Shown here: in pieces, positions 1 to 10,846 of the stretch
How the letters are laid out: each line of letters begins with the position of its first letter
How positions within the stretch are numbered: position 1 is the stretch's first letter
NCBI RefSeq assembly: GCF_964355755.1
Contig: NC_092677.1
Span: forward strand, 12,486,601-12,550,600
Source of the DNA: Antedon mediterranea
Lineage: Eukaryota > Echinodermata > Crinoidea > Comatulida > Antedonidae
Direction of reading: 5' to 3'
Length of the DNA stretch: 64,000 nt
The notes under the pieces: generated by a model
Databases searched by the model: none
The model's input: the letters and a program-made list of their open reading frames with translations, nothing else
Told to the model about the DNA's origin: nothing
Program-made: the position numbers and the translations under genes

Positions 1-2002
1 AAACGAAGCACTGTGGACAGTGATTGTCGGTATCTTTAATCCCATGCCTTCACATTTAAGCCACAGGGGTTCTACAAACGGCTAATGATAATGGTGTTTT
101 ACCAAACTAAACAATCTTTTGTCTTATGTAGGTCTCCTTTATAGTCTGTATATATTGACGGTTCGTAAGGGCTCAAATAAAGACATTGTGATGGAATGTT
201 TAGAATGTGGAGCCATTCTTATATTGTTTACTATTTTGCAAGTAACAGTTTCAATTTAAATTCAGTTTACATCAGAACATCGTGGAGGAATGAAATATAG
301 ACTTTAAAGAGGTGTATGTTTTGTTTACAGTGTTATTATGTGCGGATTTCTTTTGTCTTGATGTTATCTGTTAGGAATCAGGTAATTTTATGTTTGATAG
401 TTTATATCAGAAAATCTTTAATGTATTAATGAAAACAATTTTTTAGGTACCACACATTTTTGTTCAAATAATTTTGACAAGCCAAAACTTTTGTAAAATT
501 TTTTTAGAATATAATAAATGAATGATATTTAATATTAATGTACTTAGTTGCTTCTAGTGTTCTTAAGAAAAACTGGAATATTTCTTTAGTTCATTCTGAT
601 AATGATTAATCGTTCTAATTTATTCGATACCAGCATGTTTCAGTTAAAAAGGGTTTTAGCCCCATTGCTTTGTTTCTTTGATCTTTGTAAGGGGGATTAG
701 CTGATTGTGGGAGGAGTAAATAAATCATGTTTTCCGCACTTGACAGTGGTAAATAAAGGAGGTAAGATCAAAGGAATGTACACTATACAAGGTGAGATAA
801 TGCTGAATTAACAGCAGCTGGTGGTAGAGACTCTAGGCATTGCTTAATTGCTGGTAATGTATTCTTAAGTATTTCATGGGTAGACACGGAGGATGGTTAA
901 CATGTTATAAGGTTCTCTTCTATGTTATTATTAGATATAATTAAATATTAAGACAATTTAGTAAGTATTATATAATATTTCTTGTTTGATATTGTAGTTA
1001 GCCATTGGCTAATAATAATTATGACATTGTAGGAGCTGTAGATTGAAATGTCAAATTCTTAAAATGTCCTCTTTTGTGGAGTTGCACTATTTTATGTGAA
1101 ATTATTCAGTGGAGTAGTAAGTATGGCTATTCATAGAAAATATCATTTTCTATTATATCCAAGGAAACTCGGAAAATCGTTTATATTAGTATAAAGATGT
1201 CAACATATTATTTTTCTTTTATTATTTTTATATATTTTTGTTAGAAATTTGTATTATAGGTAAACAATAATTGATTTGGCTCTAGACTTGAAAGTAATTA
1301 TGTGTATATTCAGGGAAGTCTCCCTTCAAATAAGATGACATCTAGAACATGTGCTAATTAGAATCTTATCTAATTAGGACATGGAGGAATTATTAGGGTT
1401 AATAGTTGATATTACGTGGACCATTGATGATTACTTTTTTTAATTGGAGTCAGGCGTAACTTTTATTTTAATCTTTTATATTTACTGGTTTAGTGTAGTA
1501 CTGTTAAATAGCTTTATTTAACTATACTATTTATGAAATATTTTATTTATAATTTCACATTTTTTTTGAAAAAAACAATGTGATGTGATCACTACCATAT
1601 TAATTTGAGTATATCACTATCATATTTGGGCACATCACACTTTTTTTGTCAAACTAGTTTGATAGTGTAGACAGATCTAGTCTAGCCAGCGGCAAGATTG
1701 ATGATGTAGCTCTAAAAGGGGTCAACCAGTTGCTGATAGAGGGCAGCCTATGTAATCATGTTGATTTATGAGTTTCATAAAGTTGTGTATTTTACATTTA
1801 TGAACACTTCAAAAAAATGTAATTACTGTATTATGATGATTGATCTCAAATAAATTTTTCTTTTTTAATATAATCTTTCTTCTTTTTTTTCCAAAAAATA
1901 TCAAGTTTGCAACAATTACCAATTTTTGAATGTTAAATTTTACTATAATTTATTTTTGATTTTTTAAATTAATTAAAATTAAAAATTTCTTTTTTTTTGC
2001 AG
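1..2002 (+). other. Intron upstream of the first visible PLEKHG4-like exon
   Basis: No confident exon is seen. The stretch is AT-rich and ends in a long pyrimidine tract and an AG at 2001-2002, which is the acceptor of the first supported exon, so it is read as intron of the + strand RhoGEF gene whose 5' part lies before the window. It holds a partial MITE at about 1580-1676. A short open stretch directly after that MITE could be a missed exon and is discussed as a finding. Confidence 0.6.
1580..1676. mobile_element. Partial MITE, TIR family TGTCTACACTATCAAACT
   Basis: The right end carries AGTTTGATAGTGTAGACAG, the same terminal motif as the elements at 12.02-12.15 kb and 41.62-41.73 kb. The interior (GTGATCACTACCATATT...) matches the 41.6 kb copy. 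The left terminal repeat is not recognisable, so this copy is truncated or badly eroded. No coding capacity. Confidence 0.55.
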
Positions 2003-2842
2003 TCTTATGAATGGGCCCTAGGAGGAATGAAATTTGTTGCTATGCTTGGTATTGAAGAAATTAACTCATGTGATAAATGCATAGGACAGGAGAAAAAAAT
2101 AGATGATTATTTAGAGAAACACCCACCAATCACAGAAGAGCAATTTGAAAAAATGCGTGAATTATCAAAACGTCTGCGAAAACAGAAGTGTCTTCAACAA
2201 TGCGAGTTTGCAGAAAAACGCTGCAGTGAATCGAACTCATTAATACATAAAAAACTGTTGCATCTGCAAGAAGCAAAGGAGAAATTAAAATTGAAGGAAA
2301 ATGAAAAATATGCTTTGGAAAAAAGGACACAAAGACAGCAGGAAACTATCCCTGCGGAGAAATCGGTACGGTTTAACAGGAATGAGGAATCTGAGGTAAA
2401 TAGTGGGAATAGTAGCGATGGAGAATTATTTCGAAGGACTCAAATTAAACCAACCACTACACCTCCTAAACACAGAGACTCGTTTCATAGTAATGTATCG
2501 GAAGATTCAGGCATATCTATAGGAGATAAAAATATCGATAGGACTCTTAATATTACGCAAGAGAGAAACGATGAATCAATTAATAAAACCGCCATTGAAA
2601 CGCAAAGCCCGTCTATGTCCGGGCAGACGATCGAGGAAGAAAAAGTTGAAACGACTTCAGATGTTAAAGTCGATGAAGGTTATGTGGAGAAAGACACGGA
2701 GGAAGAAGTTGAAGAGACTAAATCAGATAGTTCTAGGAGTCGAAAGAGTGGGGTACATGAGATGGCTACGGAATCCAGTTCATCAAAGGATGGCAGCGAT
2801 AGAATCGCAGAAGTAGAAGAGGAGGAAGAAATAAGTATACCA
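2003..2842 (+). CDS. PLEKHG4: RhoGEF exon: spectrin-like/coiled-coil and acidic linker
   Basis: 280 codons, phase 0 at both ends. The acceptor is a long T-run then GCAG; the donor is CCA|GTAAGT. It begins SYEWALGG and continues through a helical segment (PITEEQFEKMRELSKRL) typical of the spectrin-like part in front of the DH domain in this family. It then becomes a hydrophilic, Ser/Glu-rich region with repeated acidic runs (EEEVEE, EVEEEEEI), likely disordered. An open frame runs on past the donor into a SINE head but is intronic. Confidence 0.85.
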
Positions 2843-5800
2843 GTAAGTTGGTGGTTGACTTGCTTGCTTACTAATTCTAGGGTGCTGGGTTCAAATCTTG
2901 GCTCTTACTCAATATTATAGTCATAAATAGTGCCACCACCTAAACCTCACCTGCAGCAAGAAAGCCTGCGTATATTTCCTCAATTAAATTTGAATGTATT
3001 CGTGTATAATCATCCTTTAGGATACTGCTATTTAAGGGACACTTTATCAAAAAAAAAGGTTAATAATTTACTCTTTATTTTACAGGAGCAACAGTGGAAA
3101 CCGCATACAGCTAACCGCCATCTAAGAAATTCTGTAGTAGAAAGTCCTTTGAAATCCGTTCGGTTAAAGTCGCAGCTGAGTGATGGCAACTTCTACGAAG
3201 GAAAGAAGATGTTGATGATCATTGACGAGATCATACAGACAGAAGAGGACTATGTGATGGCTCTAAAATACATTATGCAGGTGAATATTATGAATATTCA
3301 TAATAATATGAATATTCATATATAAGATATAAATATTCATATATACATTTACAAAATATAGCTCATTTATATTTATAATTCATTTGAACTAAAATGGTAT
3401 AAAATGTTCAATGTAATATTATGTTTACATTGTTAAATAAACTCTATTATTTATTTAATTTATGTTAATGTAAATGAACATATTTATAATTTCTGGCGTC
3501 ACAGTGTCTGCAAATCTGCGTAATTAAACTATATATATGTAGACAGTGTAAATTAAGCATAGAACTATGGTATAGCTACTGTTTATTTACACCTATAAAC
3601 ACAGATATAAATACTGTAGTAGTAGATATGGGAGTAGATAGACTATTACTGATAAAATGCATTAGTAAATATTGATACTCTGAAGTACACTGCAAGATTT
3701 TATGATGGTAATCTTCACCCATGCCTCCACCATAAGAAAATAAAAAGTTTATTTATAATTCTTGTTGTAGAATTATTTCCCTGAAATGGACCGTGATGAC
3801 GTGCCTCAAGGCCTGAGGGGTCAAAGGACAATGGTGTTTGGGAACATCGAGAAAATCTACGATTTCCATCAACATTCGTTCTTAAATGACCTCGTGACCT
3901 GCGAGGCTGCTCCAATGGATCTGTGTCAATGTTTCCTTCGTCATGTAAGTCAAAATGAGATTGTATAGTTGCAAATTAATGAGATATCTTTAAAGTGAAA
4001 CAATTTTTTCCTGTCAGTAAGCTATAAAACAGATTGGTAGAATGGTATATTGTTTATGTTATACCAGGTTTAGGTTTGTGCTATACTAATAAATACAGTG
4101 CAAGGATTTTTTCAGCAGTAAACAGTACAATATAATAATATTTATAGGTCAAATGTCAGTAACCATGGAAACAAGTGTAAATATTTTATAGCTACTAGGA
4201 AATCGATAATAAAAATATAATTACATAATGAAAATTAATTATTTTTATATTCAATAATAAGAAATAAGCAAAATGTTGGATGACTAATGGATAGCCTATC
4301 GTATTAACTACGGCTTGTTAATGAGATTCTTCATAATTTAAAGGGATGTGAGTCACTTAAAACTAAAAAATATTCCTAATTTCTGAGTATCATCCCTGTG
4401 TTAATGGCGTTATCATTTAATAATCTTATTATGAACTCATTTCCTTTTTACAGACCAAAGATTTTGGATTGTATGCTTTGTACAACAAGAATAAACCACG
4501 ATCAGATGAGTTATTAGCAGAATATGGTTCTTTCTTCAAGGTGTGTATGCAAATTAGTTAATTTACATAAACAGTTTTCCCACCTGTGTTTAGCAAAACT
4601 TGATCATTTTAAATATTAATAGGTAGAATATACATCAATGATGATTTAAACAATTTTAAATTACATGATGACACGTCATTCAAGATGTGTATGCAAATTA
4701 ATTCATTTACATAAATGCTTTTTGCACCTGTGTTTGCAAATTCATTATTAATGTGTACATGTATTTATAATACATCAGCGTTGTTTTACAAAATTATACA
4801 TGTCATAATTGTGCGTGGTATTGTACAAACATCGTTGTATGTTTCTATCCATCATAAAAGATATTTTTATCATAATTGTATACAATATCAGTCAATAAAT
4901 ATTTACCAAGGGATTTAGTAGAAGCTATAAATAGACTCGCCCCTGGATCAATTCAGTTCTGACAAGCATTTGACTTTCATCTTATCCTGTCTGCTGCCCT
5001 CTATTTTATGAATTTTGAAACAGGTTAATGTAGAACCTTATAATTTTGCATAAAAATTACTTAAAAATTTGAATCAGAACACAAAATGATAAAACATTAA
5101 ACCACCAATAGCTGTTTCACAAATTAATTATTTTTTCATACATAAATTAATAAATAAAGTTTAATAATGTTATGATTCATGTTGCTTACTTTTATTGTTT
5201 TTAGACAAAACAACATGAACTTGGTGATAAGATGGACGTAGCAAGTTACTTGTTAAAGCCGGTCCAGCGCATGGGCAAATATGCTCTGCTACTGAGAGAT
5301 TTGATAAAGGAGTGCGGAGAAAGCAATCAAGAACTACTCGCCTACCTCAAGGTAAATATTGCTCTTGCCCCAAAATGGATCCACCTACGATAATGACATT
5401 ATTATTATAATATTCCACATTTCTCCAGATATTATATATTATACAACATATAATTGTCTGATTCATTATTATCAAAACAACATCATAATTAATATCATTT
5501 CAATATTGTCATTATCATCAATGTTATCATTATCATCAATGTTATCAACATGTTGAAATGCAAAATGAGTATAACAAAATTACATTTCTTGAGATAGATT
5601 ATGATTTATATTAAAAACTTTTTTATTTACAGACAACCGAATCAATGGTGAAATTCCAGCTTCGTCATGGCAATGATTTGCTGGCAATGGACGCCATCAG
5701 AGATTCAGACGTAAGTGGATTTAAGTAATAAACATTACACTTATTAAATGAACATTAAAAAAACATAAGGTAATAGGCAACTGAAGGACAAATAGATTGA

Positions 5801-8800
5801 TAAGAAACTCGTACATCTCTCACATAATCTCCTTGTAAAAATTTCTTTTTAATCGAAGTAGCACTAAGAGTATGTGTATTGTTTGCGCGAGTATCTCGTC
5901 CCTAAGGAGTTGGTATGCTCAAAGTAACGCATTAACATTTACGACAGTTAATGCAGCTGATTGAATGTGTCAAACAATGACTCAGACAAAACATGAGCTG
6001 AAACTCTTCATTGCCGTCAATCCTGATATCACTCCAGGGTCTGCGCACAGCATGATGCCGGCAACAGGTTGCGAGAAATAAAGCGTAGATATTAATAAGA
6101 TAACAGCGATTCTTATCTCAGGACGTGATGTTTATCACAGTCTCAGCTGTTTATGTTCGTCCAACGAACGTAGCTCTCGCGGGAGATGACACGCCGAAGC
6201 ATAGGCCCTCTTAAGATCGCTGCCAAGGAAGCCAAGATTTCCTGTTGTTCGTTGACCGTTCCCTTGGTAACTCGGCTAATTAGCTAACAACATGTGCATT
6301 ATAATTGATTACTCGTTAACAAGCAAGTCTATAATATAATTCTATAAAATTAATTTTTATATTTCATTATCAGTACCAACAGTTACAATTAATTCACCAT
6401 TTCAAAGATGTATTTCTACCCAAAAATAATATTTAATAATTCAAAATTAAAAAATGTTGTGAGAAATTTATGACTATCAAACCAATTCTCTAAAAAATAT
6501 CATAACCTTTGTTGTTTTATGTCATACATACAACAAAACTTCTCCTTTGATACACCCCTAACCAAGAGTTAATAATAATTATCCAATGTTTTACAAATTC
6601 TATAAAATATTATTTTAATAGATTACACTACATGAACAAGGCCAGTTGATACGACAAGAAGAGTTTCTCGTTTACCGAGGCAAGAAAAAGTGTTGGCGCC
6701 ACATCTTTTTGTTTGAGGACACGGTAGTATTCACGAAAACGCGTCAAGCTGGTAAAGGACATGATCATTACCAATACAAGTCCAGTCTCAAGGTATTGTG
6801 TGTGTTTGTTTTTTTTTATGGCCAACTATTCAGGGTGTTACGTACTGTCAACGTTCACCCCTTTAGTGGTTCTTTAAACTTAAGACTACTGTATTGAGTG
6901 AGTCAAAAGGCCAAGCGGTTAAGTTCCTATAAACCATAGGTCCAGTGTAAACAGTTATAACCAGTGTGCACCTTAAAAGAACCCTGTTTATCATTTGAGA
7001 CAAGTAGAGGTTTACCCCAGTAAACTGGTTTACAAAATAGCCACTGTATCAGGAAGATTATCACCTATCTGATACGTTGTCTTTTTGTTTCTGTAAGTAG
7101 GTGCCATAGGTGGCTGGTGCTTGCCCAATTTAGTTCTGCGTTCAAATTCTGTCTTATGTTCAAGGACAACACTGGATATTTTATTTATTTTTTTCATATC
7201 CTGTGATTGCTGATTAATTTTATTGTTCGATTTGTGCTTACATAATGAAAACCACTAATAAGACAACCCTTTGTTTCCTGTCAAGCAAACTAGACGCATG
7301 TGTGCAACTTATTTGTGCAGCTGTGCTCCATACGGATTATCCTGTAAAATAACCAAACTTACGCTATGCGGAATAGTTTCAAACATGTATATGTTGTTGC
7401 TACCATCAATCTCATTACAATGCTATCTTGACAAGATCTCTACACACTACTTAGGCGGCAGATGTTTTTGGGACCTATGTGAACTTTATAGCCCTTTGAA
7501 GCCCCTCTCTTCTGACCAGTATAAAAACCCTATTTCCTACACATTTGTCATTTAAAGGAAATATTGATCTTCATCACAACAACTGTTTTAATACATGTTT
7601 ATCTTTTTATTTTTCCCAAAAAGGGGGTGTAAAAAAACAATATAAGAACATTTACGACAAATAATAATCGATTCTTCCTTTGAATTAAAATGTGTATCCT
7701 CTGATATCATCCTAAAAAGTTACAAGAAATTTGGGGTTTCTGGTTTTAAATGTAACAAGTGAAAACAAAATATTGATTATATTTAAGATTAAGTTAAGTG
7801 AAATGGTATACAGTGAATGTAGTTGAATCCGCAAAAATAAGACTTATTTTGACGACTTATCTTTCTGAAAATAACAAAATTTAAATATTTTTTTATTCTA
7901 CAGACCAACGACATTGGAATTACCGAAAGCGTTGGTGAAAGCGGCCTCAAGTTTGAAATCTGGTTCAGACGAATGAAACACAAAGACAAACGCTACACTC
8001 TACATGCGCCCTCTGTCAACGTAAAGAAAGAATGGGTTGATGAAATTACACAGTTGCTATGGAGACAGGCAGTAAAGAGTAAAGGTAGAGTCAAATCAAA
8101 ATTGTTTTTTGTAAATTTTTTTTTTTTTTTAATATATATTTTATTGTTTTGTTTTTCTTTTATTTTTCGCCATTTACATCATTATTATCTGTGCTTTATC
8201 TGTTCAATCGTAGATTTTAAAATTATAATTGAATGTCAGAGAATTTTTATTGTGATTGATATCACTTCAATTTGACACTGATACAAATTTTATTAAAAGT
8301 TTTGATCCAATTTAAAATTTAATATCTGTCATGGATATATAGCAAGGGGTAAAGAATTAAAATCGGTTGACAGACATCCAAACCAATTCTATTCTTTAAT
8401 TGGCTAAAATAAAAATCATAGAATATATGACACATTGTACATTCATCTATGTGTTTTTTTTTCTTGCTTCCTTTATATTCTCTAGTGTTTTCGCTTTCCT
8501 GTTTATTCCTTGTCTCTCAAACAAGTTTTCATTTCCCGAATGCTGGTCCATGTTTTAATTAATTTGATTATGTTACATTATATTTGATGACTTTGGTATG
8601 ATAGTAGTCGCATGTTCTTTTCCCGCGGGATCAACGAGATAGTCTGTGTCGTATCGTCAACATCGGATTTTGTCGTTATTTTCAGTTCTAATTTAGGAAA
8701 CACTTGAAAACATCGGCCACCTTCTGTTCTTTTCAAAGTATTTTTAGTTAGCGAGTTCCTTTATTTCATTTAAGTTCAATAAACAGGTAATTGAAGACAA

Positions 8801-10292
8801 TAGGAGCATTGGCTAGGTACAGGATGTTACTGCTAAATGGCAATATTCTTTTTTAGAGCCAAAAAGTATGTTCTTAACTATATTTCTTATTTGAAAAACA
8901 TTGTTATGAATATGAATTTATTATTTTACTATATATTACTACATTACTATATAGTATCACCTTAATATATCCTCTGAATATGGGTTGGCTGTAGTGTTAA
9001 AACATATATTTCATCTTGTCTCTTTAATAGGGGTATAACAAAGGTAAATTGATTTAGTTTGTTAAAGTTTTAATTATTATTGATCTCAGTGGTACAGTGC
9101 ATTTCTTATGCAATGTATGTCACCGGTTCGAGTTGTCACGACCTTCTCCATTATATGGTCACTCAGGATATGAAATTAGTAAATTCATTTTAGTAAAAGT
9201 ATTATTTCTTAATTGAATTCTTTCTATGAGTGGTTTTATAAATGAGAAAAAGCTGTGATTATGTAGGACTTTTCGATTGGTCACTTCTTGTCTCAGGTGG
9301 TATCTGACATTGACATCAGTCTGGTCTGTATTCTCTCAGCTCAGAAACATTATTCATTAGACATAATAACTATTTCCTTTGCTGAGTCACCAACAAACAA
9401 TTACCAACTCCCCGAGTCCCAGCGAAGGAACATGGTTATACGTTTCTCAATGAGTCGGACCCGGTTCGTTAATAGCGGCGTACTTGTCAAATGGCCTTGT
9501 ATTCTTGACCTTATTTTGAAAGCCGTTGATGGAATTCTTACATGACTGTTATTATAATCGTAGAAAGTTACCAAGATTGTTCTGACAATAGCAAAACTTT
9601 CACAGAATAAAACACATACATATTCCTTAAACTTAAATTTGTCATTCGCTAAATTCACTCGTTATTCATAAATATATTCATCATAATTATTATTGACACA
9701 AATGCATTTTTCTGCAGTAGTAGTTATTATAGTTTGACCAATTCTTAATTTTTTGTTGAACAATGTAAGTTATCGCAAGCTGACTTTATTGCTAAACACA
9801 TTCTTTTAATTCTTTATGTTTACAGAGTCACGCCTTTCTGAACTGTCGTACATGGGTATTGGCAGCAAACCATGCATTGACATTAAACCGAATGAAGACC
9901 AGATAAACGACCGTGCAATTGAATTTAAAAACCGAGGTATACGTTCAAGAAATTCCATCTCAGTGGCTTCGTTCGATCATCATCAGGTATCAGGACATCA
10001 ACGACCGTTTTCTGTTTTATCAAATGAAAGCAGTAGTTCAAGCACAACAAACAGCAGTTCCATGATAAGCTCATTGATGTTAGAGACTCATTACGAGAGC
10101 GTTGCAGAGATCTCCGATTTTCCAAGTCTTGTTAAATGCCATCCAAACCAACCAGCACATACTGTTGGGTCATCACTGACAAAGAGCAGCTCAGATGAGA
10201 GTATGTTTGGCAATCGTCGTGGTGATGACTCCATTTCAAGCAGTTCATCTGTTGCCAGTAGCAACTCATCACATGTTTCAAGAAAATTGTGA
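2003..10292 (+). CDS. PLEKHG4: Puratrophin-1/PLEKHG4-like RhoGEF, 3' part of gene (nine exons)
   Basis: Exchange factor expected to load GTP onto Rho-family GTPases in the cytoplasm at actin structures or membranes (family knowledge; not shown here). Nine exons (2003-2842, 3086-3280, 3771-3944, 4454-4540, 5205-5351, 5633-5710, 6622-6792, 7904-8084, 9826-10292) join in frame to 779 residues plus stop. Order of parts: a Lys/Glu-rich helical segment (residues 1-115), an acidic low-complexity linker (about 115-280), a DH domain (about 320-500, with the hallmark LLKPVQRMGKYALLL), a PH domain (about 510-625, ending in ITQLLWRQAV) and a tail. The motifs FQLRHGNDLLAMDAI, FEIWFRR and, after the PH domain, INDRAIEF and RSRNSISVASFDH are those of vertebrate PLEKHG4/PLEKHG4B and separate it from MCF2/DBS. 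Exons for any SEC14-like N-terminus lie outside. Introns are mostly phase 0; only the last is phase 1. Confidence 0.93.
2848..2912 (+). mobile_element. tRNA-derived SINE head next to the exon donor
   Basis: Immediately after the GTAAGT donor comes a tRNA-like segment with an A-box-like TGGTTGACTTGCTTGC and a B-box GGGTTCAAATC about 35 bases later. Only the tRNA-related head is recognisable; no tail or clear target duplication is seen. Diverged copy. Confidence 0.5.
3086..3280 (+). CDS. PLEKHG4: RhoGEF exon: start of DH domain
   Basis: 65 codons, phase 0/0. Acceptor TTTTACAG, donor CAG|GTGAAT. The second half (MLMIIDEIIQTEEDYVMAL) is the first conserved helix of a DH domain, in which the Glu of the TEEDYV motif contacts the GTPase switch 1 in known DH structures (family knowledge). 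The first half is a basic linker. Confidence 0.88.
3771..3944 (+). CDS. PLEKHG4: RhoGEF exon: DH domain, CR1-CR2 region
   Basis: 58 codons, phase 0/0; acceptor TTGTTGTAG, donor CAT|GTAAGT. It encodes NYFPEM...VPQGLRGQRTMVFGNIEKIYDFH, in which the FGNIEKIYDFH block is the conserved second DH helix region of the PLEKHG4/DBS group. Confidence 0.92.
4454..4540 (+). CDS. PLEKHG4: RhoGEF exon: DH domain, central helices
   Basis: 29 codons, phase 0/0; acceptor TTTTTACAG, donor AAG|GTGTGT. It encodes TKDFGLYALYNKNKPRSDEL then LAEYGSFFK, the segment between CR2 and CR3 of the DH domain. A partial copy of the sequence from this donor onward lies about 140 bp downstream. Confidence 0.9.
5205..5351 (+). 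CDS. PLEKHG4: RhoGEF exon: DH CR3
   Basis: 49 codons, phase 0/0; acceptor TGTTTTTAG, donor AAG|GTAAAT. It contains LGDKMDVASYLLKPVQRMGK, the most conserved DH helix (CR3), whose Lys-Pro-x-Gln-Arg core packs against the GTPase. The match to PLEKHG4 is near exact across the helix, so the catalytic surface looks intact. Confidence 0.95.
5633..5710 (+). CDS. PLEKHG4: RhoGEF exon: end of DH domain
   Basis: 26 codons, phase 0/0; acceptor TTTACAG, donor GAC|GTAAGT. It encodes TTESMVKFQLRHGNDLLAMD; the FQLRHGNDLLAMDAI motif is diagnostic for the PLEKHG4/puratrophin group and lies between the DH and PH domains. Confidence 0.93.
5940..6260. promoter_or_regulatory. Candidate intronic regulatory island
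   Basis: This part of the intron between the DH-end exon and the first PH exon is visibly less AT-rich than its flanks. It carries an exact AP-1 heptamer (TGACTCA, 5978-5984) and closely spaced GATA-type sites in both orientations (AGATAA, CTTATCT, TTATCA) near 6097-6145. No open reading frame of note. Regulatory function is inferred only. Confidence 0.25.
6622..6792 (+). CDS. PLEKHG4: RhoGEF exon: PH domain, N-terminal half
   Basis: 57 codons, phase 0/0; acceptor TTTTAATAG, donor AAG|GTATTG. It encodes LHEQGQLIRQEEFLVYRG, then the basic strand KKKCWRHIFLFEDTVVFTK and YQYKSSLK, the first strands of a PH domain that binds membrane or supports exchange in DH-PH proteins. Confidence 0.92.
6893..6990 (+). 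mobile_element. Truncated tRNA(Leu/Ser)-type SINE, + orientation
   Basis: GAGTGAGTCAAAAGGCCAAGCGGTTAAG resembles the tRNA-type head of the SINE at 27.98-28.29 kb (broken here as GAGTGAGTCA / GGCCAAGCGGTTAAG). The body blocks CATAGGTCCAGTGTA and GTGCACCTTAAAAGAACC also match it in reverse complement. The internal part including the B box is deleted. Confidence 0.55.
7094..7165 (+). mobile_element. Diverged tRNA-like SINE head
   Basis: GGTGGCTGGTGCTTGCCC followed about 20 bases later by a B-box-like GCGTTCAAATTCTG. It is weak and isolated, so it may be an old SINE remnant. The surrounding intron (6793-7903) holds no exon I can support. Confidence 0.3.
7904..8084 (+). CDS. PLEKHG4: RhoGEF exon: PH domain, C-terminal half
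   Basis: 181 nt, entering in phase 0 and leaving in phase 1 (donor AAAG|GTAGAG). Acceptor ATTCTACAG. It encodes IGITESVGESGLKFEIWFRR, RYTLHAPSVNVKKEWVDEIT and the C-terminal PH helix QLLWRQAV, in which the invariant PH Trp is present. FEIWFRR is a family signature. Confidence 0.93.
9083..9155 (+). mobile_element. Possible tRNA-derived SINE head in the last intron
   Basis: CTCAGTGGTACAGTGC followed by CCGGTTCGAGTTGTCACG has the spacing of a tRNA A box and B box. Nothing else in this 1.74-kb intron (8085-9825) is recognised, although it has short open stretches and a slightly GC-richer patch near 8610-8720. Confidence 0.4.
9826..10292 (+). CDS. PLEKHG4: RhoGEF last coding exon (long form)
   Basis: Enters in phase 1 (acceptor TTTACAG; the split codon g|ag gives Glu) and ends at TGA 10290-10292. 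The start (ESRLSELSYMGIGSKPCIDI, then EDQINDRAIEF and RSRNSISVASFDHH) aligns with the conserved post-PH block of PLEKHG4, supporting the splice. The remainder is Ser-rich (SSSSSTTNSSSMISS, SSSSSVASSNSSHVSRK) and likely disordered. A strong internal donor (GAGA|GTATGT at 10200/10201) and a phase-matched downstream exon indicate an alternative ending. Confidence 0.88.
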
Positions 10293-10412
10293 AAAGGTAC
10301 ATAGGTAGCTTAAGTTTTGATAATGGTACAACTATAGTTCAGTTCTAATTTACAACAATTGAAAATTTAAATTTGTTATTAAAGTCTTTCTCTTTTTTTT
10401 TATAAATTACAG

Positions 10413-10516
10413 AAGATCCACCAATCTTATCATTTGTTGAAACTACGAAGAAGATGAAGTACACTACTCTATCATTTCATCGTACAGTGTCTGACCGACA
10501 TACTGGTGCTATATAA
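10413..10516 (+). CDS. Alternative 3' coding exon of the RhoGEF (candidate)
   Basis: The acceptor is a T-rich tract then AAATTACAG (AG 10411-10412). Entered in phase 1 the exon is open for about 34 codons (DPPILSFVETTKKMKYTTLS...) and stops at TAA 10514-10516. Several GT dinucleotides in the preceding exon leave the required phase 1; the best is GAGA|GTATGT at 10200/10201, which removes the Ser-rich end. The donor AAAG|GTACAT at 10296/10297 has the same phase but follows the TGA, so with it this exon would be 3' UTR. Confidence 0.45.
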
Positions 10517-10840
10517 GAGGTCAGCCCCAAGAGAATCCCGCCCTAAACTGATGAAGGTCAAGTCTGGGTTGACATTCGGTTAATAATTTCCTGTATTGAG
10601 AAGTTATCAACAACAAACAAATCCGATTTTATAAATATCTGATTGGCTGCATTTCTGTGTAAAATACCATATCGTGCCAGATATATAGAAACTGTGTTTT
10701 GCAAATATAAGTCAACATGTCTTGATGCCTAATGTGTTAATGTAACTGGTGCATTCATGTTACAAGACTATAACACTTGTGTTATTTGCAACACAATAGG
10801 GTTTTTCAATATAGTACGTTACATGTACATCTTTTTTTTA

Positions 10841-10846
10841 AATAAA
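10841..10846 (+). terminator. Candidate poly(A) signal of the RhoGEF gene
   Basis: AATAAA about 325 bases after the alternative stop; another AATAAA lies at 11021-11026. In such AT-rich DNA the hexamer is common, so which is used cannot be decided from sequence. Confidence 0.3.

Noticed and set aside
3281-3350. AT-rich palindromes (ATGAATATTCAT) after the 3086-3280 exon
   Set aside because: Simple AT-rich short-unit repetition; no reason to assign a function.
7271-7555. 94-codon + strand frame inside a RhoGEF intron
   Set aside because: No splice signals in phase with neighbouring exons, no recognisable domain, Cys/Leu-rich chance-like composition.
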